This document shows, in pieces, positions 1-6,091 of a stretch of 11,051 nucleotides of DNA; position 1 is the first letter of the stretch, and each line of letters begins with the position of its first letter. Source of the stretch: Acaudatibacter sp035532115 (GTDB taxonomy: Bacteria > Pseudomonadota > Alphaproteobacteria > Caulobacterales > Caulobacteraceae); assembly GCA_035532115.1 (NCBI GenBank), contig DATKRO010000077.1, forward strand, positions 1-11,051, read 5' to 3'. The position numbers were made by a program, and so were the translations under genes. The notes below the pieces were generated by a model. The model did no database searches and had not been told where the DNA came from. It saw nothing but the letters and a program-made list of their open reading frames with translations.

Positions 1-77
1 AACGCAAGCTCGGCGTCCGCGGCACCGGCCGCAACTGGAACACCATGACCAGGCTGGCCGCCCTGGCCGGCGGCTAG
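1..77 (+). CDS. C-terminal end of an unidentified protein (partial)
   Basis: An open frame enters from the left edge and ends with TAG at 75-77. About 24 residues are visible, beginning RKLGVRGTGRNW and ending AALAGG. The KLGVR stretch faintly recalls the end of a LuxR-type DNA-binding domain, but the fragment is too short to assign. Its stop overlaps the stop of the convergent ilvC gene, because both are read from the shared CTAG at 74-77. The good fit to that gene end supports a real coding end; the function is unknown. Confidence 0.35.
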   Translation, partial: RKLGVRGTGRNWNTMTRLAALAGG

Positions 78-1093
78 TTGCGCGCCTGGTCGACCAGCTT
101 GTTCTTTGCGATCCACGGCATCATGGCCCGAAGCCGCGCGCCCACCTCCTCGATGGGGTGTTCGGCGTTGCGGCGGCGGATGGCGTTGTAGTTGGGCTTG
201 CCGGCGGCGACCTCGAGCATCCAGTCGCGCACGAAGCGGCCCTCCTGGATGTCCTTCAGGATCCGTTTCATCTCGGCCTTGGTCTCGGCCGTCACCACCC
301 GCGGACCGGACACGTACTCGCCGAACTCGGCGGTGTTGGAGACCGAGTAGTTCATGTTGGCGATGCCGCCTTCGTAGATCAGGTCGACGATCAGCTTCAC
401 CTCGTGCAGGCACTCGAAATAGGCCATCTCGGGCGCGTAGCCGGCCTCCACCAGGGTCTCGAAACCAGCGCGGATCAGCTCCACCAGGCCACCGCACAGC
501 ACCGACTGTTCCCCGAAGAGGTCGGTCTCGCATTCCTCGCGGAAGCTGGTCTCGATGATGCCGGAGCGGCCGCCGCCGATCGCCGAGGCGTAGGCGAGGC
601 CGAGATCGAGCGCATTGCCGGTGGCGTCCTGGGCCACGGCGATGAGGCAAGGCACGCCGCCGCCCTTCTGGTATTCGCCGCGCACGGTGTGGCCGGGGCC
701 CTTGGGCGCCACCATCAGCACGTCGATCGACGGCTTGGGCTCGATCAGGTTGAAATGGATGTTGAGGCCGTGGGCGAAGAGCAGGGCCGCGCCGTCGCGG
801 ATGTTGGGAGCGATGTGCTCGAGATAGATGCCGCGCTGCAACTCGTCGGGCGCAAGCACCATGATCGCATCAGCCCACCCCGCCGCCTCGGCCACCGTCA
901 TCACCTTCAGCGCTTCGGCCTCGGCCTTGCGGGCGGACGCCGAGCCCGTCCGCAGCGCCACCGCGAGGTTGGCGACGCCGGAGTCTCGCAGGTTCAGGGC
1001 GTGCGCGTGGCCCTGCGAGCCATAGCCCACGATGGCGATCTTCCTGTCCAGGATACGGGCAAGATCGGCGTCGCGATCATAGTAGACGCGCAT
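74..1093 (-). CDS. ilvC: Ketol-acid reductoisomerase (NADP+), class I
   Basis: IlvC converts acetolactate or acetohydroxybutyrate to the dihydroxy acid with NADPH and Mg2+, the second common step of valine, leucine and isoleucine synthesis, in the cytoplasm. The 339-residue product has the usual class I length. The N-terminal Rossmann motif GYGSQG is at residues 23-28. Catalytic-site residues fall at the expected places: H108 in FAHGL, K131 in APKGPGH, D191 and E195 in ETDLFGEQ, E227, E231 and S252. An ATG nine bases upstream (1102) is in frame, but the GGAG that could serve as ribosome binding site directly abuts it and lies 9 nt before the ATG at 1093, so 1093 is preferred; family proteins also begin MRVYYD. 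The gene is monocistronic here and convergent with the left-edge gene. Confidence 0.97.
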   Translation of the reverse strand: MRVYYDRDADLARILDRKIAIVGYGSQGHAHALNLRDSGVANLAVALRTGSASARKAEAEALKVMTVAEAAGWADAIMVLAPDELQRGIYLEHIAPNIRDGAALLFAHGLNIHFNLIEPKPSIDVLMVAPKGPGHTVRGEYQKGGGVPCLIAVAQDATGNALDLGLAYASAIGGGRSGIIETSFREECETDLFGEQSVLCGGLVELIRAGFETLVEAGYAPEMAYFECLHEVKLIVDLIYEGGIANMNYSVSNTAEFGEYVSGPRVVTAETKAEMKRILKDIQEGRFVRDWMLEVAAGKPNYNAIRRRNAEHPIEEVGARLRAMMPWIAKNKLVDQARN

Positions 1094-1145
1094 GGGCGCC
1101 ATCTCCGTCGCAGTCCGGGGAAACGCCTCCCTGGAAGAGGGCCGC

Positions 1146-1174
1146 TATCGATAGGTTTTTCGCCGGGCCGTCAA
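1146..1174 (-). promoter_or_regulatory. Putative ilvC promoter
   Basis: Read on the minus strand, a TTGACG -35-like box (1169-1174) is followed after 17 bp by TCGATA (1146-1151). This would place transcription start roughly 45 nt before the ilvC ATG. A perfect 10-bp palindrome, CTATCGATAG (1145-1154), overlaps the -10 position and could be a protein-binding site or chance. The assignment is inferred from spacing and consensus only. Confidence 0.42.
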
Positions 1175-1187
1175 GGCGCGCCGCGCC

Positions 1188-2117
1188 TCACCACCAGAAG
1201 ACGTTGTATTCCACGGAGAGCACCTCGCCGGTGTAGATGTCGATCAGCAGGGCGTCATGGCCTTCGCGGATCCATTCGGCGCCGATCGGCGGCGAGGGCA
1301 GGCCGTAATTGCCCCAGTCCAGATAGTAGTTCGGCGCAAACCAGCCCCATGGCAGATAGTCGCCAAAGTACCAGCTGCGCGCGTACCAGCCCTGCGGATA
1401 GTCATACGGCCGAACGTAGAAGCGGCGCTCGGCGCGGAACTCGTGCGGGTAGCGATCGGGATCGAACCAGCGGCGGCCTCGGTCGCGGTCGCGAAGCTGA
1501 TGATGCTCGCCCGGAGCGCCCACGAAGCCCCCGTGCTCGCCGCCTTGGCCGCGCCAGTGACCGCTCCCGCCCTGCGATCCGGGCATGGCGCCCCGGCCAT
1601 GCCAGTCCTGCTGGCCGCCGGGGACATGCGCGTTCGCCGGCGGCGCCGGCGGGCCGGCCCGGTGCTGTTGACCGTTCCAGTGCGGCTGACCATTCCACTG
1701 CTGCCGGCCGCGCCACACCTGCCGACCCGGAACCGCCTGGCCGTTCCAGCCGGGGTGACCTTGCGCCGCCTGGCCGTTCCAGCCCGGGTGGCCGCCGCGC
1801 TGAGCCCAGCCGCCGTGCTGGCCGTTCCAGTCTGCGCCGCCGGGGCGCCGGAACGGCTGGCGGGTGGGCGCGGACGGCGCCGATTGGCCATGCCACGGCT
1901 GGCCGCCCGCAAAACCATGGGACGCAGGAGGCGCGAGGGGCGCGGGGCTCGGCGCATGCGCGGGACCGCGCCAGCCGCCCTGGGCGGCGGGGGCCGGCGG
2001 CGGATGCTGGCCGCGGCCCCGCCCGCCCCAGCCCCCATGGTTCTGCGGCTGCGCCTGGGCGGCGGCGGCGATCGCCGCCAGCGCCAGCGCCAGCGCGGTC
2101 GTGGTCAGAGGTCTCAT
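1188..2117 (-). CDS. Secreted RcnB-family protein with Gly/Trp/Gln-rich repeat region
   Basis: This 309-residue protein starts with a signal peptide, MRPLTTTALAL..., with predicted cleavage after AQA near residue 22. Residues 23-215 are low-complexity, rich in Gly, Pro, Trp, Gln and His, and contain five WNGQ motifs (starting at 97, 113, 124, 141 and 147). Residues about 216-309 form the folded domain: RWFDPDRYP, then an aromatic-rich stretch ending DALLIDIYTGEVLSV. This matches the RcnB / DUF-type periplasmic family; RcnB in E. coli influences nickel and cobalt homeostasis. Only the C-terminal domain supports the family call, so a metal role is inference. The start at 2117 is chosen because AGGAG lies 8 nt upstream and a signal peptide follows; the frame stays open further upstream, but that extension would run into the tRNA gene. 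Confidence 0.85.
   Translation of the reverse strand: MRPLTTTALALALAAIAAAAQAQPQNHGGWGGRGRGQHPPPAPAAQGGWRGPAHAPSPAPLAPPASHGFAGGQPWHGQSAPSAPTRQPFRRPGGADWNGQHGGWAQRGGHPGWNGQAAQGHPGWNGQAVPGRQVWRGRQQWNGQPHWNGQQHRAGPPAPPANAHVPGGQQDWHGRGAMPGSQGGSGHWRGQGGEHGGFVGAPGEHHQLRDRDRGRRWFDPDRYPHEFRAERRFYVRPYDYPQGWYARSWYFGDYLPWGWFAPNYYLDWGNYGLPSPPIGAEWIREGHDALLIDIYTGEVLSVEYNVFWW
1736..1793. repeat. Tandem 33-bp repeat unit inside the RcnB-like gene
   Basis: Two near-identical 25-bp blocks beginning CCTGGCCGTTCCAGCC lie at 1736-1760 and 1769-1793, a period of 33 bp. They encode two 11-residue units of the form HPGWNGQA(A/V)(Q/P)G. More diverged WNGQ-coding copies flank them (about 1660-1830). The in-frame period means copy-number change would preserve the reading frame. 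Confidence 0.7.
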
Positions 2118-2210
2118 CGATGCTGCTCCTTGCCGGCGCTTGCCTGGTGGGCGCGCCCAGTGCGAACCATCGCCGAGAACCTGGCGCCCGGCGCATGAAC
2201 CGGCCTTGAA

Positions 2211-2225
2211 CGGCGCCGAACGCCG
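2211..2225 (-). terminator. Weak hairpin downstream of the tRNA
   Basis: On the minus strand the tRNA 3' end is followed about 28 nt later by a 5-bp GC stem (CGGCG/CGCCG) with a 5-nt loop and then TT. It could end tRNA transcription, but the stem is short and there is no real T tract. Confidence 0.22.
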
Positions 2226-2252
2226 CGTCCCAATGCCGCGCGAGCGACGGCA

Positions 2253-2328
2253 TGGTGGGCCCGGCAGGACTCGAACCTGCAACCAGGCCGTTATGAGCGG
2301 CCGGCTCTGACCATTGAGCTACGGGCCC
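2253..2328 (-). tRNA. tRNA with CAU anticodon, probably tRNA-Ile2 (lysidine type)
   Basis: The 76-nt gene folds into a complete cloverleaf. The acceptor stem is GGGCCCG/CGGGCCC, the D stem GCTC/GAGC, the anticodon stem GGCCG/CGGCC with loop CTCATAA, and the T stem GCAGG/CCTGC with loop TTCGAGT. Discriminator A and an encoded CCA follow. The anticodon is CAT. A paired G1-C72 rules out initiator tRNA-Met. The GGGCCC acceptor resembles the AUA-reading tRNA-Ile2, whose C34 is modified by TilS, rather than elongator tRNA-Met, but sequence alone cannot fully separate the two. The gene lies between the RcnB-like gene (same strand, downstream) and the divergent SIMPL gene. Confidence 0.95.
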
Positions 2329-2447
2329 TGGGGAGCGCCGCGGGGTAGCATGGGCGCAAGGGAGCTTAAAGGCGCCGTTCAGCTTGGCTGGGCGAGGCTT
2401 GCCCCCGCGCGCCGCAGCCCGATGGCTTTGGCCAGGGAGAGACTTGG

Positions 2448-3191
2448 ATGATGAAGCCCACGACGATCGCCGCCTCGCTGATGTTCGCCGCCTTTGCGCC
2501 TGGCGCCCTCGCCGCGCCCATACGGACGCTACAGCCGCCGGGCGCCGCGCCGGCCCGGTTCGCAGCGACCACCCTCGACATCTCCGCCGCCGGCGAGGTC
2601 AGCCTCGCGCCGGACATGGCGAGCATCAGCCTGGGCGTCGCCAGCCAGGCGCCGAGCGCGGCCGAGGCGATGGCCCGCAATGCGGCGGCGATGGCCAGGG
2701 TCGTCGCGGCACTGGGCGCCCGCGGCGTCGCGGGCCGCGCCATCCAGACCTCGAACCTCGATCTCAGCCCGCGCTACGTCTACGCCCAGAACCAGCCGCC
2801 GCGGCTGGTCGGCTACCAGGCCTCCAATCAGGTGACGATCACCGTGCTCGACCTGGCGCGCCTCGGCCGGACGGTGGACGCCGCGGTGGCGGCGGGCGCC
2901 AACAACGTAAACTCGATCAGCTTCGGGCTGCGCTCGCGCGTGCCGGCCGAGAACGCCGCGCGGCTGGCGGCGGTCAAGCGGCTGGACGACGAGGCCGCGC
3001 TCTATGCCGACGCCGCCGGCTATCGCATCCGGCGGCTGGTGAACCTCACCGAGGGGCCGTCCTATCCGGTGGCGCCGCCGCGGCCGATGATGCTGATGGG
3101 CGCCGCCCGCGCCGCCGCGCCGACGCCGGTGGAAGCCGGCGAGATCAAGGTGCGCGTCGAGGTCAGCGGCGAGTTCGAGCTGGAGCGCTAA
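2448..3191 (+). CDS. Periplasmic SIMPL-domain (DUF541) protein
   Basis: The 247-residue protein begins with a signal peptide (MMKPTTIAASLMFAAFAPGALAA) and is predicted to be periplasmic. The remainder matches the SIMPL/DUF541 family, which includes the Brucella 26-kDa immunogen BP26. Diagnostic features are the early strand ISAAGEVSLAPDMASISLGV (about 45-64), an alanine-rich helix, then LSPRYVY and the GYQASNQVTITV strand (about 123-134), the NNVNSISFGL segment, and a long helix with AVKRLDDEAALYADAAG. The C terminus ends in a strand, IKVRVEVSGEFEL. Family members form oligomers, and their biochemical role is poorly defined. AGGGAGAG lies 6 nt before the ATG at 2448; the adjacent ATG at 2451 is an alternative. 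Its TAA overlaps the stop of the convergent lipoprotein gene at 3188-3191. Confidence 0.9.
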   Translation: MMKPTTIAASLMFAAFAPGALAAPIRTLQPPGAAPARFAATTLDISAAGEVSLAPDMASISLGVASQAPSAAEAMARNAAAMARVVAALGARGVAGRAIQTSNLDLSPRYVYAQNQPPRLVGYQASNQVTITVLDLARLGRTVDAAVAAGANNVNSISFGLRSRVPAENAARLAAVKRLDDEAALYADAAGYRIRRLVNLTEGPSYPVAPPRPMMLMGAARAAAPTPVEAGEIKVRVEVSGEFELER

Positions 3192-3694
3192 TGGCCAGGC
3201 GCGGACGAGACGCCCGCCCGGGCGAAGGCGTCGGCGAGGCGCGAGTTGATCCAGCGTCCGGGCAGGGCGTTCGGCCCTTCCATCACCGCCGAATAGACGA
3301 GGTCGCCCTTGGCGTCCGGAACCTTGGCCTCGGCCCAGCCCACCATGCGCGAGCCGTCCGCGACCGAGGCGCAACTGGCGAAGCGGCCGCCGGGGGTGCT
3401 GGCCAGCGGCAGGGCGGATTGGGCGCTGAGCGTCCCCGGCCGATCGCAGGCCGGCAGGGGCCGGGCGCAGTTGAACCCGTCGCCGTAGCGATAGACCACG
3501 CGCCCGGTCGCGGCCTGCGCCATCAGGAGGCAGGTCGCCGGGTCGCCGATCGCGTGGGCGACGGCGGCGTCGAGGGCGCGCGTCGGAACGCCGCCGGCCG
3601 AGGGCGAGCGCGAACAGGCGGCGGCGAGGAGCGCCAGGGCGCAGCCGAGCATCGCGCCGAAACGGGCCAGGCAGGGCTGGGCCGCCGGGCGCAC
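3188..3694 (-). CDS. Predicted lipoprotein of unknown function
   Basis: No family is recognised. With a GTG start at 3694 the product has 168 residues: a short N-region with arginines at 2 and 11, a hydrophobic stretch (about 13-26) and a lipobox-like LAAAC with the candidate lipid-bearing Cys27. An ATG at 3652 would begin directly in the hydrophobic core without any positive charge, which is why GTG is preferred; neither start has a clear ribosome binding site. The body has four more cysteines (55, 76, 83, 108) that could form two disulfides, the phrases GRVVYRYGDG and LVYSAVMEGP, and a C-terminal helix after LPGRWINSRLADAF. The GTG lies 5 nt after the panD stop, so the two genes are probably cotranscribed and translation-coupled. 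The stop overlaps that of the SIMPL gene. Confidence 0.6.
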   Translation of the reverse strand: MRPAAQPCLARFGAMLGCALALLAAACSRSPSAGGVPTRALDAAVAHAIGDPATCLLMAQAATGRVVYRYGDGFNCARPLPACDRPGTLSAQSALPLASTPGGRFASCASVADGSRMVGWAEAKVPDAKGDLVYSAVMEGPNALPGRWINSRLADAFARAGVSSAPGH

Positions 3695-3699
3695 GGGCG

Positions 3700-4056
3700 T
3701 CAGGCCGCCCGCTTGATCGCGTTGTGCTCGTCCAGCAGCACCACGGTCGGGGCGTAGTTGCGCGCCTCGTCGGCGGGCATCTGGCCATAGGCGACGATGA
3801 TCAGCCGGTCGTGCTTCTGCACCAGGCGCGCGGCCGCGCCGTTGACGCCGATGACGCGCGAGCCCGCCGGCGCGGCGATGGCGTAGGTGGTGAAGCGCGC
3901 CCCGTTGGTGATGTCGAGCACGTCCACCTGTTCGTGCGGCAGGATGCCCGAGGCGTCGAGCAGGTCGCGGTCGATCGAGATGGAGCCTTCGTAGTCGAGG
4001 TCCGCCTGGGTCACGCTGGCCCGGTGGAGCTTGGCCTTCATCAGGGTGAGCAGCAT
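3700..4056 (-). CDS. panD: Aspartate 1-decarboxylase precursor
   Basis: PanD decarboxylates L-aspartate to beta-alanine for pantothenate and coenzyme A synthesis in the cytoplasm. It is a pyruvoyl enzyme made by self-cleavage. With the ATG at 4056 the 118-residue precursor aligns to the family without offset: K9, H11, Y22-E23-G24-S25 with cleavage between G24 and S25 (Ser25 becomes the pyruvoyl group), R54, Y58 in TTYAI, and N72 in VNGAAAR. An open frame extends upstream of 4056, but the G24-S25 register fixes the start. No strong ribosome binding site is seen. It heads a probable two-gene unit with the lipoprotein gene. Confidence 0.96.
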   Translation of the reverse strand: MLLTLMKAKLHRASVTQADLDYEGSISIDRDLLDASGILPHEQVDVLDITNGARFTTYAIAAPAGSRVIGVNGAAARLVQKHDRLIIVAYGQMPADEARNYAPTVVLLDEHNAIKRAA

Positions 4057-4120
4057 CTGGGATAACCGGTCTCGAACGGGCGATCGCGCCCGGGAACATG
4101 GGCCGCCCCGCCGCACGCCG

Positions 4121-4149
4121 CTATAGCCGAGGATGGGCGCGCGCCGCAA
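4121..4149 (-). promoter_or_regulatory. Putative panD promoter
   Basis: On the minus strand TTGCGG (4144-4149) is followed by 17 bp and CTATAG (4121-4126). Predicted transcription would begin about 58 nt before the panD ATG. It faces away from the toxin-antitoxin module, so the region 4057-4230 appears to be a divergent intergenic region. Confidence 0.45.
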
Positions 4150-4230
4150 CCGGACCGCCTGCCCTCGCCCAAAGTCGCGGCTGCCTGGCGCCTGTCCCAC
4201 GTCCAGGATGGCGATTTGGCTCGACGCTAT

Positions 4231-4246
4231 GTATCATTTTTGATAC
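4231..4246. promoter_or_regulatory. Inverted-repeat operator upstream of the toxin-antitoxin module
   Basis: GTATCA (4231-4236), TTTT, TGATAC (4241-4246) form a perfect 6-bp inverted repeat, 11 bp before the preferred toxin start. It is an AT-rich island in GC-rich DNA. Sites of this form upstream of higBA-type modules bind the antitoxin and give autorepression; binding here is inferred from position and symmetry. Confidence 0.6.
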
Positions 4247-4257
4247 TCCGGTCTCGG

Positions 4258-4569
4258 ATGCCAGAGGGCCGAAAGCGGTTACCCGCGCGATTTTACGAAT
4301 CCGCCCACGGTCGCGCGCCCGTGGGCGACTGGTTGCTTGAACTGGGCGACGATGACCGCCGAACGATAGGCAAGGACATCGCCAAGGCCGAGCTTGGCCG
4401 ATGCCGCAGCATGATCCGCAGCAACCTGAGCGACGGCAAGACCGCGCGGGTTGTGTTCGGCATCGCCGGCAGGGGCATGGTGCTGCTGCACGGCTTTATC
4501 AAGAAGACGCAGGCCACGCCCAGAGCCGAGTTGGTTTTGGCGCGAAAGCGACTGGAGGAGGTGGAGTGA
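4258..4569 (+). CDS. higB: HigB/RelE-type toxin (phage Gp49-like family), core possibly shortened
   Basis: The 103-residue protein matches the Gp49-like/HigB toxins, which are ribosome-dependent mRNA-cleaving enzymes. Conserved blocks are ARFYESAHGRAPVGDWL (10-26), DDDRRTIGKDI (31-41), NLSDGKTARVVF (56-67), MVLLHGFIKKTQATPRAE (74-91) and the C-terminal ARKR helix. In most relatives, a segment of the type GWPIGMPxCRxxGxGLWE lies between the ELG after helix 2 and the IRSNL strand. Here only about five residues (RCRSM, 48-52) remain, so about 12 core residues seem missing in frame. The toxin may therefore be weak or inactive. ATG 4258 is chosen because the operator lies just upstream; a TTG at 4216 would put the operator inside the gene. 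It overlaps higA by one base (TGATG). Confidence 0.8.
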   Translation: MPEGRKRLPARFYESAHGRAPVGDWLLELGDDDRRTIGKDIAKAELGRCRSMIRSNLSDGKTARVVFGIAGRGMVLLHGFIKKTQATPRAELVLARKRLEEVE

Positions 4570-4856
4570 TGGAAAGCGACAAAGGGCGCATCGGCGCCAG
4601 TTTCGCAGAGTTCCTGGACGAACAGGGCGTGCGCGAGGAAATAGAAGGGCAGGCGGTCAAGGAGCTGATCGCCGAACAGATCAGCGCGGCGATGAAGGAG
4701 GAGGGTCTCAGCAAGGTTGCGATGGCGCAGCGGATGCACACGACCCGCGCCCAGCTCGATCGCCTTCTCGATCCGGCCAACCCGTCTGTCACGCTGGCCA
4801 CCTTGCAGCGGGCGGCGAAGGCTGTGGGCCGCCGCCTGACGATCGCCCTGAGCTAA
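4569..4856 (+). CDS. higA: HigA-type XRE-family antitoxin
   Basis: The 95-residue protein is the predicted antitoxin and autorepressor of the preceding toxin. Residues 1-40 form an N-terminal segment (SFAEFLDEQGVREEIEGQA) likely to contact the toxin. Residues about 36-93 hold an XRE/HigA-like helix-turn-helix: a first helix with QISAAMKEEG, LSKVAMAQRM as helix 2, TTRAQLDRLLDP as the recognition helix, then NPSVTLATLQRAAKAVGRRL. The ATG overlaps the toxin stop as TGATG. A purine-rich GGAGGTGGAG run just before it serves as ribosome binding site, so the pair is translationally coupled. The toxin-first order is typical of higBA. The antitoxin appears intact. Confidence 0.87.
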   Translation: MESDKGRIGASFAEFLDEQGVREEIEGQAVKELIAEQISAAMKEEGLSKVAMAQRMHTTRAQLDRLLDPANPSVTLATLQRAAKAVGRRLTIALS

Positions 4857-4857
4857 A

Positions 4858-4877
4858 GCGCCCGGAAAACCGGGCGC
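4858..4877. terminator. GC hairpin between convergent genes
   Basis: A perfect 8-bp stem, GCGCCCGG/CCGGGCGC, closes an AAAA loop immediately after the higA stop and 10 bp before the end of the EF-hand gene. There is no T tract on either side, but position and symmetry fit a bidirectional transcription end. Confidence 0.68.
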
Positions 4878-4886
4878 GCCGTCGCC

Positions 4887-5492
4887 TCAACCGACTCTCG
4901 CGCCGTGCTTGCGGCTGGCCGCGAGGCGGGCTTCGAGGGCCGCCCGGCCAAGGCGGCCGGTCCTGCCGACGTCCAGCAGCCTGAACCGTGCGTCGGTGGC
5001 GCGCATCCATTCGGCGAGGGTGATCTTGCCGTCGAGGTTGAAGTCGGCCCCGCTCACCGGCTCGGCTTCGTCGATCAGGCGCTGGATCGGCGGCCCGGCG
5101 CCGCGCTTGCCGTGCTTCCTGCCGTGTTGCGGCGGCCCCATCAGGCCGGCGACCGGTCCCTCGTAGGAGGCGATCAGTTCGGGGGCGATGTCGCTCTCGT
5201 AGGCCTGGACCTCGAAGCCGTCGATGACGCCGTCGCCGTCGGTGTCGAGGCGCCTGAAGAACCGCAGGGCGTCGGCGCGGAACTCCGCCAGGTCGATGAA
5301 GCCGTCGTGATTCGTATCGGCCTGGTCGAACCAGGCGTCGAAAGGGCTGGGGCGCCCGGGGGCGGCGCGAAACGGCTCGCCCGAAGGACTGAGGAAGATC
5401 GCCGGCCGGGGCGCGGGAACCGGCGTTGGGGCGCCGAGCGCCGGCCCGGCGGCGAGCGCGCCGGCGAGGGCGAGGAGCATCAGCCGTCTCAT
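4887..5492 (-). CDS. Secreted EF-hand calcium-binding protein
   Basis: The 201-residue protein has an N-terminal signal peptide (MRRLMLLALAGALAAGPALG) and so is likely periplasmic or exported. Three canonical EF-hand loops are visible: D59-E70 (DTNHDGFIDLAE), D83-E94 (DTDGDGVIDGFE) and D150-E161 (DFNLDGKITLAE). A fourth, degenerate loop begins at D174 (DVGRTGRLG) and lacks acidic ligands at positions 3, 5 and 12. Loops 1 and 2 form a close pair; 3 and 4 form a second pair after a basic, Gly-rich linker (HGRKHGKRGAG). Calcium binding is well supported; the partner is unknown. Two in-frame ATGs exist. GAGG abuts the one at 5501 and lies 9 nt before the one at 5492, so 5492 is preferred. Confidence 0.88.
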   Translation of the reverse strand: MRRLMLLALAGALAAGPALGAPTPVPAPRPAIFLSPSGEPFRAAPGRPSPFDAWFDQADTNHDGFIDLAEFRADALRFFRRLDTDGDGVIDGFEVQAYESDIAPELIASYEGPVAGLMGPPQHGRKHGKRGAGPPIQRLIDEAEPVSGADFNLDGKITLAEWMRATDARFRLLDVGRTGRLGRAALEARLAASRKHGARVG

Positions 5493-5581
5493 GCGCGCCA
5501 TCCTCGGCCCCCAAGCGTAGCCTGGGCGCAGTTCGCGGCGAATTTCCGACCCTTGCGGTTGCGGCGCCGAAAGGCCGGCCG

Positions 5582-5956
5582 CTACTGCCGCGTCGCCGTG
5601 AACGTGCCCTGGGCGGCGCCGGCATCGACCGCACCCTTCAGCGAGCCATCGGGCTGCACCGCGCCGGTGTAGTCCAGATGCACCGGACCGCCGTTGTAGG
5701 TGGTGTCATAGGCGAGCTCCACCGTCTTGCCGTCGGGGCTGACCTTGCCGGTGGCCTTGATCGCCTCGCCCTGCGAGCCGGTGCAGGGGCCGGCCAGGGC
5801 GCCGCCGGCGCCCTCGGCCAGCTTGCAGGTGACGGTGTAGTTGATCCCCATGGCGTCGAAGGCGCCGTCGATCTTCCAGGCGCCCGACATGTCGGCCGCG
5901 GCCGCGATGGCGGGCGCGAGCGCCAGCAGCGCGGCGCCGATGAGCATCTTCTTCAC
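5582..5956 (-). CDS. Small secreted protein of unknown function
   Basis: No family is firmly recognised. The 124-residue product has a clear signal peptide (MKKMLIGAALLALAPAIAAAA). The mature part begins DMSGAWKIDG and is built of short beta-type strands separated by Gly/Asp turns (VSPDGKTVELAYD, VQPDGSLKGAV, GTFTATRQ), consistent with a small periplasmic beta-barrel or lipocalin-like fold. Two cysteines, C44 and C58, could form a disulfide. The start is a GTG at 5956 with GGGAGG 6 nt upstream; the next ATG (5947) would lose the lysines of the signal peptide. A good promoter lies just upstream, so it is probably independently transcribed. The EF-hand gene follows 89 bp downstream on the same strand. 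Confidence 0.77.
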   Translation of the reverse strand: MKKMLIGAALLALAPAIAAAADMSGAWKIDGAFDAMGINYTVTCKLAEGAGGALAGPCTGSQGEAIKATGKVSPDGKTVELAYDTTYNGGPVHLDYTGAVQPDGSLKGAVDAGAAQGTFTATRQ

Positions 5957-5982
5957 GTGGGACCTCCCGGTTGAAGCTGGGC

Positions 5983-6011
5983 TTATAGCGCGGCGGTCCA
6001 GGCCGGTCCAA
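5983..6011 (-). promoter_or_regulatory. Putative promoter of the small secreted protein gene
   Basis: On the minus strand TTGGAC (6006-6011) is separated by 17 bp from CTATAA (5983-5988). This is one of the better matches to a housekeeping promoter in the window. It predicts a leader of about 20 nt that still contains the ribosome binding site. Confidence 0.52.
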
Positions 6012-6091
6012 TCCCGCGCCGGCTCCTGCGCCGGCTTCCGGGGGCTGGGAGAGGCTGAGCGGCGCCTTGGCCCCCGATCGCCCGTTGCCCC

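Noticed and set aside
158..2209. Very long plus-strand open frame opposite ilvC and the RcnB-like gene
   Set aside because: It is antisense to two well-supported genes, has Arg/Gly/Ala-rich composition typical of GC-rich shadow frames, and shows no domain.
2118..2282. N-terminal extension of the RcnB-like gene
   Set aside because: It would begin inside the tRNA gene and place a signal peptide internally; the start at 2117 has a good ribosome binding site.
2253..2328. Initiator tRNA-Met
   Set aside because: The acceptor pair 1-72 is G-C, whereas bacterial initiator tRNA has a mismatch there.
2384..3757. Long open frames on both strands across the SIMPL gene
   Set aside because: They overlap the SIMPL and lipoprotein genes out of frame and encode low-complexity Arg/Gly sequence.
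4057..4200. Upstream extension of panD
   Set aside because: The self-cleavage site G24-S25 and the residues 54, 58 and 72 match family numbering only with the start at 4056.
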